Positions 26,812 through 35,486 of a stretch of DNA of 64,000 nt are shown piece after piece. The stretch spans positions 1-64,000 of the forward strand of contig NZ_RAXV01000016.1 of NCBI RefSeq assembly GCF_003611465.1, written 5' to 3'. The position numbers and the translations under genes are program-made. The first letter of the stretch is position 1, and every line of letters begins with the position of its first letter. This stretch comes from Acinetobacter tianfuensis (lineage in GTDB: Bacteria; Pseudomonadota; Gammaproteobacteria; Pseudomonadales; Moraxellaceae). The notes beneath the pieces were generated by a model that did not search any database, was not told where the DNA came from, and saw nothing but the letters and a program-made list of their open reading frames with translations.

Positions 26812-29800
26812 TTACTCCGCATGCTGATGGTCATAAATCGGCTGATACAAGGTATAAGCAAACAGCTCACAGCAATGTTCCAGCAGCTGCGCTGCATTTT
26901 GATCTCTTAAAATAAAGGCCCAATCCAGATGCGCCTGATTGGCTTCGTCATAACGGATATCAAAACCTGAATAATCACCTGAGGCCGTCCACTTGCTGCG
27001 CAATTTATCAAACTGTTTCAGCACCCTCATGCCCTGCCCATTTTCAATCCACTGTACGCTTGGCTCTTCACCTTTCGCACCCTCATGCAAAGTCAACGAA
27101 CCATTTTTTTCAGTACTCAGCAGCAGCGCCGCCGGCAGCACCAGAGGACGCTGCTGGCCATAGCGCCATGCTTCCATCCACTTCTGTAAATAATTCCGCG
27201 CATCTGCAGGCGTCAGACCGCTGCAGCGGATGACCGTATCGCTGCAGACTTCTATCCGTTCATAAGCCTGCATATCTTGTTCAGGCAAACTGTTCAGCCA
27301 CAGCAAATATTCCAGCCAAATTTGCGCTCTGCGCCGCCCGCGCGCACTGGATGCGGTTAAGCTGATCCAGCAAGCCGTTTCAGCTGCAGGCACAGTAATT
27401 TGCATTTGAATTTTTTCATCAATTTTTAAAATCCGCTGCGTGACTGCAGTCAATTGCGGCGGATCTGTCTGCGTCATCTCTTTCACAATTTCAAGCAATG
27501 CTTCATGCTGCTGCAAGCTGCTTTGCCATGCGGCTTCTTTTAATTTACCCACTGGCAGCTGATCCAGCAGCAAATCTGGCGGCACCTGTTGCTCTGCCTG
27601 CATAAGCGTATTGCGCACTGCATATTTTTCTAAGCCATCCAGCATCAGCGGCTCATCGGTCGCCAAACCATCGGCCAATTTAGGATTAACAATACTCAGT
27701 GTTTTTAAATACAGCTCTGCAGGGAAAGTCACCTGTTTAATCCACTGACTGCTGTCCAGCTGCAGTTCATCAGCTGGCTGCGCTGCCAATGCTTTGCCTG
27801 CCCATGGCAGGCGTACACCTTTACCTTGCTGCAGCTGTTTCGCCACATAATACCAATGGTCTTGATAGCTGATTTGACGCACATTCGGAACATCGCTAAA
27901 GCGCTGCTGTTCAAAAGGCTGCAGACTATGCACCGCATACAAAGATGCTAAATTTTCCGGCACTTCGACACCGCCAGCCAGCTCAGCCAGTTTTGGCAGC
28001 ACTGCGCTGCTGTCTGCGCCACTGACAATCACAGCCAAATGACGGATAAATTCCTGCACCACACTTGAAGGCTCACGCACCTCGCCATCACTGACATCAA
28101 AGCCATTATAAAACAGCCAAAGATTTTCTTTCGCCAGCAGCAAAGCATCTAAAAAAGCGCCTTGATCATCATCTAAACGCGAACGGTCACCCAAATGCGA
28201 TTTCAGCACATCCATCAAATCAAAAGGCAGCCGCACTTGACGGCTGGGAAATTTCCCGCTGTCCAAATTCAGCATCACAATAAGCTTATAAGGCAGCGGG
28301 CGGATTTGTCCCATCTGACTGAAGGTAATTTGTCCTGTCGGCTGCGCCTGATCCATCTGACTGTCAATGCTGTTTTGGATTTCCTGCAGCAGATACGGCA
28401 GCGGCAGCTGCATGTCTTTTAACAGCTGCGGCGCATCCTGCTGTATCTCATCTTCTTCACTGTAGTAAGACAGCGTCAGCATGGTAATCAGTTTACGCAG
28501 CACTTCGCGCACCGTTTTCAGCGCCGTTACACCGCTGTTCTGATAGGCATCCAAATCTTTCAGCAGCAAATGCAGCCATTCTTCTACATTGCGCTGAATA
28601 CCCATCTCATGCTCCACCAGCCAATGCTGGCGTTCAGCAAAATTCTGATAAATCTCAATTAAAATATTCACCAGTTCAAAGTCTTCAGGCTGCACAAATG
28701 CATAGCTGAGCGTGTCCTGCAGCATGACATGCTGCGGGACAGCCACCCCCAGCACCAGCCGGTCTAAAGCAAATTTAAAGCTATAGCGGTAGTCTGTATC
28801 ATTAGGCGCTAACGTCCGCTGTAAATGCGCTTCATCTAAACCGCGCTTAAACTTCGCTTCGCTCAGCAGCTCAATCATGCGGGCAGTCTGATCATGATTC
28901 AGCCCATAACGGGTCTGAACCGCAGCTAAATTCAGCCAGTCCGCCACATCTTCCAAGGTCAGACGGCCTTGTGCGAGCTGAATGGGGCCAAGTACGGCGC
29001 GCCATGCATTTTGCGTATCCAGCTGCGGCACACCAGCTATTTTGACTGGCAAATACACACTGTCTTTTCTTATAGCCTGCGGCGCAGCATCAAATGACTG
29101 TTCACGCGGCGGCGGCGCAAACACACTGCGGATTAAGGGCTCCAGCTCTTTCAAATTCGGGCTGAGCACTAAAATATCGCTCGGCGCGCGCGGCTGCGCT
29201 GCTGTGGACTGCGACAGCCAGAAAGTCAGCTGATCCTTTAACACTTCCAGCTGACGCTGAGCAGAATGGCAGACATGGATCTGAATAGAGTCATCATCTT
29301 CGGACAGCCCAAACGAAGCCCGTTCAGGCTCTGCCAAATTTAAAATGTCATATTGAATTTTGCCCAGCAGGTGCGCATCATAATCCATCGGGAAAATGTC
29401 ATGCCACTCTTCATCATTGTCGCCAGATGCTAAATTGACCAGCAGCGAGAAATGATCCCGCGCCTGCTTACCGAAACGGGTCAGCAGCGGATGGCGCGAA
29501 TCTTTTTGCTGGCCATATTCCAGCGTATATTTTTCAAAAAAGGCTTCAATTTGCGCAGTGGTCGCCTGCGGATTCTTTTCTTTAAAACGCTGCTTCAGTT
29601 TGACGTCATACTGCTTTTTCCAATTCGCATCAACCGTATCCGCCCAGTATTCCTGTGAAGGGTTAAAGTGCAAAATCAGCACATCTATGTACTGCCCTAA
29701 ACGGCGTAAAAATGACAGCTGATTCGGCGGCAAATCCAAAACGGTAAAAAGCACCACCTGTCTCGGCAGGGCTTTCAGCGCACTTTGGCGCTGTTCAGGA

Positions 29801-30603
29801 TCATCTAAAATCGTCCAAAAATCATCATCAATCGTCTGCATCAGAGCAAAGTCTTCATGAAATTCACTATGCCACAGCCAGCGCTGCCATTGTTCCAGCT
29901 GTTCTGCCTGCGCTTTGGCAAAACTCGAAATCTGCGCTTGCTGTTCCTGTTCTTCTTTACTGTCTAAACCTGGGAAAAGCGGTCGCGGCATAAAGAACTG
30001 CTGCTCCAAATCCAGCGGCTGATTTTGTCCCCACAGCGCCAGCCAATTATGACTGCAGCGGCAAGCCTCACCTGCCTCATGCTGTTTCATGCAATGACCG
30101 CGGTATTCCATATAGTTGCTGAACAGGCGTGACACCTGCTCCGACACCCAATACAGCATGCCCTGCTTTTTCAGCTGCTGTTCCGTGCTATTGCTCAGAC
30201 GTTCTGCGCTGTCATAAATGCGCTGCACAATGCTATGCAAAGGATGATCCAAAGCCAGCGGATTAGCCGTCTGCTGAATATATGGCTTTAATGTTTGATA
30301 CGTACGCCATTTTAAAATTAAGCGCGGAATATTGGCTTTACGGACTTTTTCTTTATCATCCAGCACGGCCTGATAGGCAAACCACTGAAAAGCGCGGATC
30401 CGCTGATGAAACAAATGATTGGCGCTAATGCCCTGATATTCAGACAGCCGAACCGTCAGCCATGTCTGTACAGCCATGCTGGGAACAATGAAATGCTGTG
30501 TTTGCAGCGCATCCAGCGGGTTCTGCACAGGCTGGCGGCCAGCCTGCAGCATCGCCTCAAGCAATACTTCAATTCGTTGACTCTGTATGACGCGAATAGC
30601 CAT
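26812..30603 (-). CDS. recC: Exodeoxyribonuclease V subunit gamma RecC
   Basis: RecC holds the RecB and RecD motors together and contains the channel that reads Chi. The protein (1263 residues; E. coli 1122) shows the typical N-terminus (IRVIQSQRIEVLLEAML), FIVPSMAVQTWLTVRLSE, a long helicase-like middle without catalytic motifs, and a C-terminal nuclease-like domain without the active site. It is first in the recCBD operon with recB starting 3 nt downstream. The Chi sequence used by Acinetobacter cannot be deduced from this window. Confidence 0.95.
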   Translation of the reverse strand: MAIRVIQSQRIEVLLEAMLQAGRQPVQNPLDALQTQHFIVPSMAVQTWLTVRLSEYQGISANHLFHQRIRAFQWFAYQAVLDDKEKVRKANIPRLILKWRTYQTLKPYIQQTANPLALDHPLHSIVQRIYDSAERLSNSTEQQLKKQGMLYWVSEQVSRLFSNYMEYRGHCMKQHEAGEACRCSHNWLALWGQNQPLDLEQQFFMPRPLFPGLDSKEEQEQQAQISSFAKAQAEQLEQWQRWLWHSEFHEDFALMQTIDDDFWTILDDPEQRQSALKALPRQVVLFTVLDLPPNQLSFLRRLGQYIDVLILHFNPSQEYWADTVDANWKKQYDVKLKQRFKEKNPQATTAQIEAFFEKYTLEYGQQKDSRHPLLTRFGKQARDHFSLLVNLASGDNDEEWHDIFPMDYDAHLLGKIQYDILNLAEPERASFGLSEDDDSIQIHVCHSAQRQLEVLKDQLTFWLSQSTAAQPRAPSDILVLSPNLKELEPLIRSVFAPPPREQSFDAAPQAIRKDSVYLPVKIAGVPQLDTQNAWRAVLGPIQLAQGRLTLEDVADWLNLAAVQTRYGLNHDQTARMIELLSEAKFKRGLDEAHLQRTLAPNDTDYRYSFKFALDRLVLGVAVPQHVMLQDTLSYAFVQPEDFELVNILIEIYQNFAERQHWLVEHEMGIQRNVEEWLHLLLKDLDAYQNSGVTALKTVREVLRKLITMLTLSYYSEEDEIQQDAPQLLKDMQLPLPYLLQEIQNSIDSQMDQAQPTGQITFSQMGQIRPLPYKLIVMLNLDSGKFPSRQVRLPFDLMDVLKSHLGDRSRLDDDQGAFLDALLLAKENLWLFYNGFDVSDGEVREPSSVVQEFIRHLAVIVSGADSSAVLPKLAELAGGVEVPENLASLYAVHSLQPFEQQRFSDVPNVRQISYQDHWYYVAKQLQQGKGVRLPWAGKALAAQPADELQLDSSQWIKQVTFPAELYLKTLSIVNPKLADGLATDEPLMLDGLEKYAVRNTLMQAEQQVPPDLLLDQLPVGKLKEAAWQSSLQQHEALLEIVKEMTQTDPPQLTAVTQRILKIDEKIQMQITVPAAETACWISLTASSARGRRRAQIWLEYLLWLNSLPEQDMQAYERIEVCSDTVIRCSGLTPADARNYLQKWMEAWRYGQQRPLVLPAALLLSTEKNGSLTLHEGAKGEEPSVQWIENGQGMRVLKQFDKLRSKWTASGDYSGFDIRYDEANQAHLDWAFILRDQNAAQLLEHCCELFAYTLYQPIYDHQHAE

Positions 30604-30777
30604 TGCTTCCCCTAAACCTCAAAACCGCGCTGCAAAACAATAAAGATTATTTACTATACTTCCTAGACTGTCTATGCGAAGTTGGCAACAATATTCAGTA
30701 TAAAAATTAAGTTGAAACAAGTATCTTAATTAGATTCAAGCGAAAAAAACCAATTCAGCACCGAAGGGTACCCATAT

Positions 30778-31281
30778 ATGAAAATAGACAAAATCCCAGA
30801 ATCAATTGACCCAAATTTGAATTTGGAAAGCATCCGCCAAGAATGCTTAGATATTGTCAAAAAACGCGCTTATATTTCGGCTGGTGTTGCCATTGTTCCT
30901 GTACCGTTTTTAGATGTTGTCATTGATGTCGGTATTTTATCTCAGCTGATTCCAGAAATTAATGCGCGCTTTGGCTTAGCGCCTGAACAAATCAGCGTAT
31001 TTGACCCAGCAACCAAACAAGTGCATTGGTCTGAACTGCGCAAACGCGGTATTGAATTTTCAGGACTTGTGGTTGCGCGTACAGCAATGAAAAAGTCTTT
31101 AAATAATGCAGCAGCCAAATACCTAACGAAACAGGTCACCAAATTTATCCCGCTTGGCGGTCAAGCCATTGCCGCGTCACTGGGCTACATTGTCATGAAA
31201 AAAGTCGCGGAAGCGCATGTAGAGGAAAGCTATAAACTAGCCAAAGGCATTCAGCAGAAGCAGCATGCAAATCTAGTCTAA
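30778..31281 (+). CDS. Conserved small protein, DUF697/EcsC-like pattern, function unknown
   Basis: The 167-residue product is preceded by a GAAGGG ribosome site. It has a soluble N-terminal helix, an IVPVPFLDVVIDVGILSQLIPEINARFGL amphipathic region (residues ~42-70, seen in parts), and a second hydrophobic stretch near 125-145 (FIPLGGQAIAASLGYIVMKK). The VPVPFLD/IPLGG arrangement recalls the DUF697/YcjF C-terminal region, where the protein touches membranes, but the match is loose. It stands alone, divergent from recC. A 12-bp inverted repeat spans its stop codon. Confidence 0.62.
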   Translation: MKIDKIPESIDPNLNLESIRQECLDIVKKRAYISAGVAIVPVPFLDVVIDVGILSQLIPEINARFGLAPEQISVFDPATKQVHWSELRKRGIEFSGLVVARTAMKKSLNNAAAKYLTKQVTKFIPLGGQAIAASLGYIVMKKVAEAHVEESYKLAKGIQQKQHANLV

Positions 31282-31293
31282 ATTTGCATGCTG
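31261..31293. other. Inverted repeat across a stop codon
   Basis: A perfect 12-bp inverted repeat (cagcatgcaaat / atttgcatgctg) has a 9-nt loop that contains the TAA of the 30778-31281 gene. No T-run follows, so it is either a weak terminator or a transcript 3'-end protector. Confidence 0.55.
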
Positions 31294-31328
31294 CCTTCCT
31301 GCTGCTGCCCCCTGCTTATGCTCAGGGC

Positions 31329-32750
31329 TTATTCGGCTTTGAGCTGTTTTAAAATGGCCCGCAGCACGTCTAAACGCGCTGTTTTTTTATCATTTGTCGC
31401 AACAACATGCCATGGCGCATAAGCTGTATGTGTACGTGAAAGCATATCCGCCGCCGCCTTCAAATAATCATCCCAGCGTTCACGGTTGCGCCAGTCTTCA
31501 GCCGTAATTTTAAAACGTTTATGCGGCGTTTCCTCACGGGCTTTAAAACGCAGTTCCTGTTCATCTTTAGAAATTGCCAGCCAAAATTTAATGACAACGG
31601 TATTGCTATCACTTAAATCACGTTCAAAACGGTTAATTTCATCATAAGCGCGCTGCCACTCAATCTCATTGGCAAAACCCTCAATGCGTTCAACCAGCAC
31701 ACGCCCATACCATGTACGGTCAAAAATCATAATTTTCTCATCCGGCTGGATTTTATTCCAAAACCGCCATTGGTACGGCCGGCTCAGCTCATATTTTTCA
31801 GGCGCACCAATGGTATAAATTTCATATTCACGCGGGTCAAGCTGTTTCACAATGCGTTTTATTGCACCGCCTTTTCCAGCGGCATCCATCCCCTCAAAAG
31901 CAATCACCACATTTCTGCGGTCCATGCGCATCGCTTCTGACACTTTTTTGGTCAGCCGTTTCAGCTCTTTTTTATACTCTGCATCATCCTGCTGCGCTTC
32001 GGCTGCCGGCTGGAGCAGCGCTTCTGGCACAGCTGCCTGCTGCCAGCGCCCTTTAGCCTTGCTCAAATGTACAGGACAGTGCTGAATGGCGCGTAAAATT
32101 TGCTGTGCAAACAGCTGATCGCGCTCCGTTTCATCTTCGCCATCAATAATGATCCAATCATTGCTGAAGCGCTGACGCAGCTTTTGCAAACTGTCGTACT
32201 GCTTTTTATTGCGCCAGTCCAGCCCATGCAGCTTATGCCAATGCACCTCACTTGGGTCCAGCGTGTCCAAACGTTTTTGCAGCGACCTCCACGACAGATC
32301 AAACCAGAACTTCACCACCTCAACATTATTATTTTTCAGATCTTGTTCAAAACTGCGCATGTTCTCGACATATTCATCAAACATGGTTTCATCCATCGGC
32401 TGCGAAACATGCATCGCGGTACTTAACAGGTCACTGTACCAGTTGCCGAACATCACCATAATTTGACCTTCAGCAGGAATAGAACGCGCATATGACTGCC
32501 AAAAGGTTTCCTGATGATTAAACATGCGCGGCGGATCTGCCTTCACACGCAAATAGCGCGGATCCAGCCATTCACGCAGCTGCTTCACCGCTTCACCTTT
32601 ACCGGCCAGCTCTATGCCGCTCACTAAAATAAGCTGGCTTTTGGCATTGCTTTTGCCGCGGCTTTCCTTCAGCGCGTACTGCGCTTCAATCAGCTGCAGC
32701 GACAGCTGCTCTTCATCTATAAGTTGAAATTGATTTTGTTTCGCCGTCAT
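31329..32750 (-). CDS. pap: Polyphosphate:AMP phosphotransferase (two-domain PPK2)
   Basis: PAP makes ADP from AMP and polyphosphate; the enzyme was characterised in Acinetobacter johnsonii. Two PPK2 domains are fused (~30-240 and ~265-470). The second carries the full P-loop FEGMDAAGKGGAIKRIV and the FDRTWYGRVLVERIEGF lid motif. The first has a degenerate SGIELAGKGEAVKQL loop, as in class II PPK2. The frame is open from 32780, but a TATACT box sits at 32789-32784, so an mRNA starting near 32777 would exclude that ATG; the ATG at 32750 is preferred (473 residues). Transcribed divergently from the next gene. Confidence 0.9.
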   Translation of the reverse strand: MTAKQNQFQLIDEEQLSLQLIEAQYALKESRGKSNAKSQLILVSGIELAGKGEAVKQLREWLDPRYLRVKADPPRMFNHQETFWQSYARSIPAEGQIMVMFGNWYSDLLSTAMHVSQPMDETMFDEYVENMRSFEQDLKNNNVEVVKFWFDLSWRSLQKRLDTLDPSEVHWHKLHGLDWRNKKQYDSLQKLRQRFSNDWIIIDGEDETERDQLFAQQILRAIQHCPVHLSKAKGRWQQAAVPEALLQPAAEAQQDDAEYKKELKRLTKKVSEAMRMDRRNVVIAFEGMDAAGKGGAIKRIVKQLDPREYEIYTIGAPEKYELSRPYQWRFWNKIQPDEKIMIFDRTWYGRVLVERIEGFANEIEWQRAYDEINRFERDLSDSNTVVIKFWLAISKDEQELRFKAREETPHKRFKITAEDWRNRERWDDYLKAAADMLSRTHTAYAPWHVVATNDKKTARLDVLRAILKQLKAE

Positions 32751-32783
32751 TTTTCTATTCTTTGCATTATCATCATCCAAGTC

Positions 32784-32789
32784 AGTATA
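32784..32789 (-). promoter_or_regulatory. Possible -10 box of pap
   Basis: TATACT preceded by GGC on the minus strand, ~34 nt upstream of the preferred pap start. No good -35 was found at 16-18 nt. Judged by eye. Confidence 0.35.
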
Positions 32790-32959
32790 GCCTGTGTTTT
32801 TATTTTTTCTGTAACATCAAAGCTGCTTTTCAGCCGCCTCAATTCGCCTTTTAAACCGCCAACTGACCCAATGAAGCAGCATTTCTGAAAATTTGTCATA
32901 GCAGGCAGCGCTAAGTGCAGCTAATATTTCCATAACTTCAAAAATAATTGAGACAAATA

Positions 32960-33664
32960 ATGTCCAAACTTGCCGTTTTAGATGATCTTTTAGAACTCTA
33001 TTTTCAGCTCAATTATCATAAAAATGCGCAAATTTTACAGCGCCTGCAAGATGTTCAGGCATGGCAAAAAACGCGCATGCAGCGTACCCATGCCCAGCAT
33101 TTTGCAGAAAAGCAAAATACTCTCATGGCAGAATATTTCCTGAACCGCCTATATGGCGGACCTGATTTTGACGCGCTGGCCGAACAGATTGCCCGCTTAA
33201 CCAAATATGCCCACAAAGCCGAAAAACTGATTCCGGATAATGCAATTAAAACAGGCACCTCTGGCGTCGCTTTGGCTATTTTGGCGGTACAGCTGGATGA
33301 GCAGGTCGCAATACAGCTGCTGAAAGACTATCATCCCAATGAAGCGCTGACGGATGAAATGATGCGGCAGGCCTATTTACAGCTGGATCAAGGCGAAGAG
33401 CGTCTGAAACAGCTGTCAATGCTGGATGAACTGGGCAAAAGCCTAGATAAATACATGCGCTCATTTGTGGTCTATACCGCCTTTAAAATGTGTAAAGGCG
33501 CAGCAGCCAAATACCGCTTTGATGTGATGTATGATTTTATGCAAGATGGCTTTTTAGCCATGAAACCGCTAAAGTCAGCCGAAAAATTCGTGAAAGAGTT
33601 CACTGCTGTTGAACGCCAAATTGTGGCGAAAGTACATGCTGGCGATCTCAATCCATTTCAATAG
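32960..33664 (+). CDS. FFLEELY-motif-type conserved protein, function unknown
   Basis: This 234-residue helical, soluble protein carries LMAEYFLNRLYGGPDF near residue 58. This resembles the 'FFLEELY' motif that names an uncharacterised proteobacterial family. The rest is a helix-rich body with AKYRFDVMYDFMQDGFLAMKPLKSAEKFV near the end. A TTG at 32948 is in frame, but the ATG at 32960 with GAGAC upstream is a better start. It lies divergent from pap and just upstream of the ubiE operon but with a 168-nt gap. No biochemical role is known to me. Confidence 0.72.
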   Translation: MSKLAVLDDLLELYFQLNYHKNAQILQRLQDVQAWQKTRMQRTHAQHFAEKQNTLMAEYFLNRLYGGPDFDALAEQIARLTKYAHKAEKLIPDNAIKTGTSGVALAILAVQLDEQVAIQLLKDYHPNEALTDEMMRQAYLQLDQGEERLKQLSMLDELGKSLDKYMRSFVVYTAFKMCKGAAAKYRFDVMYDFMQDGFLAMKPLKSAEKFVKEFTAVERQIVAKVHAGDLNPFQ

Positions 33665-33832
33665 CTCCGTGTCCTGACCCGCTATTGCAAACAGTATGGC
33701 GCAGCCGTTTTACGCAAATATTTCTGTATATTATTCATAACAATTGCGTGATGATTGCTGTACAACGCCAAAGAATCTGTCATCATGCATGCAATGATGA
33801 ATTAACCCTATTTTGAAGTTAGGAGTGACTTA

Positions 33833-34777
33833 ATGTCTAATGAAAATCAAAAGCCTGCACAACCTGAAACAGCGGCACAAAACACAGACAAAGTCAGCCC
33901 ATTCTTAACCGAACCGCTTCCGCAAGGCGCGCCGCAAGGTCAGCAGCAGTCACTTGAACAGCCTCTGACAGATACGCCTGCAACAGGTTCAGTGCCTAAA
34001 TATAACCTGCCGCGCGGCGCAAATACCGGCAATGTCGGCGCAACAACGCACTTTGGCTACCAAACTGTAAACAGTGAAGATAAAGCGCAAAAAGTCGCTG
34101 AAGTGTTCCATTCAGTGGCTGCAAAATACGACATCATGAATGACTTAATGTCATTCGGCATTCACCGTTTATGGAAACGCTTTGCCATCAACATGTCAGG
34201 TGTACGCCGCGGTCAGCATGTACTGGATATTGCCGGCGGTACTGGCGACTTAGCGAAAGTATTCAGCCGCGAAGTGGGTCCGACTGGCCATGTGGTATTG
34301 TCAGACATCAATGAATCGATGCTGAATGTCGGCCGTGACCGTTTAATTGATGCAGGCTGCACCAATGTCGATTTCGTTTTGGCCAATGCTGAAACTTTAG
34401 AGCCATTTGCAGACAACAGCTTTGACTTGCTGACCATTTCATTTGGTCTACGCAACGTGACAGATAAAGATGCAGCGCTTGCAGCGATGTACCGCGTACT
34501 TAAGCCAGGCGGCCGTTTATTGGTATTAGAATTTTCTAAACCAGTATTTGAACCGTTCTCTAAACTTTACGATTTATACTCGTTCACGGCACTGCCAATC
34601 ATGGGCAAAATCATTGCCAATGACTCTGAAAGCTATAAATACCTTGCCGAATCAATCCGCATGCATCCAGATCAGCGCACGCTGAAAGGCATGATGGAAA
34701 ATGCAGGCTTCCAGAACTGTGATTACCACAACCTGACTGGCGGCATTGTTGCTGTTCACCGCGGTTTCAAACTGTAA
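33833..34777 (+). CDS. ubiE: Ubiquinone/menaquinone C-methyltransferase UbiE (N-terminally extended)
   Basis: UbiE is a SAM-dependent C-methyltransferase of ubiquinone (and menaquinone) synthesis. The catalytic core runs from about residue 75 with [27 protein letters not shown], the SAM motif DIAGGTGD at 132-139, and the [13 protein letters not shown] region. The protein is 314 residues, about 60 longer than E. coli UbiE. The extra N-terminus is Gln/Pro/Thr-rich and likely disordered. The ATG at 33833 has a TTAGGAGTG ribosome site, so the extension looks real. First gene of ubiE-ubiJ-ubiB. Confidence 0.96.
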   Translation: MSNENQKPAQPETAAQNTDKVSPFLTEPLPQGAPQGQQQSLEQPLTDTPATGSVPKYNLPRGANTGNVGATTHFGYQTVNSEDKAQKVAEVFHSVAAKYDIMNDLMSFGIHRLWKRFAINMSGVRRGQHVLDIAGGTGDLAKVFSREVGPTGHVVLSDINESMLNVGRDRLIDAGCTNVDFVLANAETLEPFADNSFDLLTISFGLRNVTDKDAALAAMYRVLKPGGRLLVLEFSKPVFEPFSKLYDLYSFTALPIMGKIIANDSESYKYLAESIRMHPDQRTLKGMMENAGFQNCDYHNLTGGIVAVHRGFKL

Positions 34778-34799
34778 TTTAGCCCCATAGGTTTCTATT

Positions 34800-35468
34800 A
34801 TGTGGTCAATCCTTGCTCTTGGCGCTGCCGAACGCATCATTCACCGTATCATTGATTTGGATGCCATCTCGCGCATCCAGCTCAATGCGCTGCAAGGCAA
34901 AATGCTCCGTGTAGTCATTGGGTCTCCGCAGCTGTCTGTTGACGTCTGTTTTGATGATGGCAAAGTCCGTCTCGAACCGACGGCAACAGGCCATACGGAA
35001 GCGCCTTCTCTCTTTGAACAGCGCCCTTTTGAACAGAGTCAAGCACCAACAGAAGCAACAGCAACACTCAGCGTAAAAAGTATAGTTGAGCTGCTTAAAC
35101 TGCTGATGGCTGATGATGTCGGCAACATCCCGCTGCAAGGCGATTACCGCTTGCTGCAGGAAATTCAGCGCATTATGCAGCAGGCTGAGCCTGATCTTGC
35201 ATCACAGCTCTCGCCATGGATCGGGCCTGCTTTAGCGCATGAAATTGGCAAAATCCAACTGGCGCCGCAGCAGCTGAAACGTTCACTGCAAAGCCATTTA
35301 TTTTTTGCACAAGACGCATTAAAAGAAGACTCTGGCTTATTGGCCCCGCGCTGGCAAATGGATGATTTAAATCAAGACACCCGCATTTTAAATCAGAACC
35401 TAGACCGCGCTGAAGCCAAGATTCAGCAGCTTCAAGCTCAACTCAACTCACTTAATACATCTCTTTAA
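34800..35468 (+). CDS. ubiJ: Ubiquinone biosynthesis accessory protein UbiJ
   Basis: The product (222 residues) has an N-terminal SCP2-like lipid-binding part (~10-130) and a C-terminal coiled coil (AEAKIQQLQAQLNSL). This is the layout of UbiJ, which with UbiK helps the soluble Ubi complex handle lipid intermediates. It sits 22 nt after ubiE and 18 nt before ubiB, the conserved ubiE-ubiJ-ubiB order. Sequence similarity within the family is low, so the call rests mostly on position, length and layout. Confidence 0.88.
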   Translation: MWSILALGAAERIIHRIIDLDAISRIQLNALQGKMLRVVIGSPQLSVDVCFDDGKVRLEPTATGHTEAPSLFEQRPFEQSQAPTEATATLSVKSIVELLKLLMADDVGNIPLQGDYRLLQEIQRIMQQAEPDLASQLSPWIGPALAHEIGKIQLAPQQLKRSLQSHLFFAQDALKEDSGLLAPRWQMDDLNQDTRILNQNLDRAEAKIQQLQAQLNSLNTSL

Positions 35469-35486
35469 TTTCAGGTATTTGCTCTT

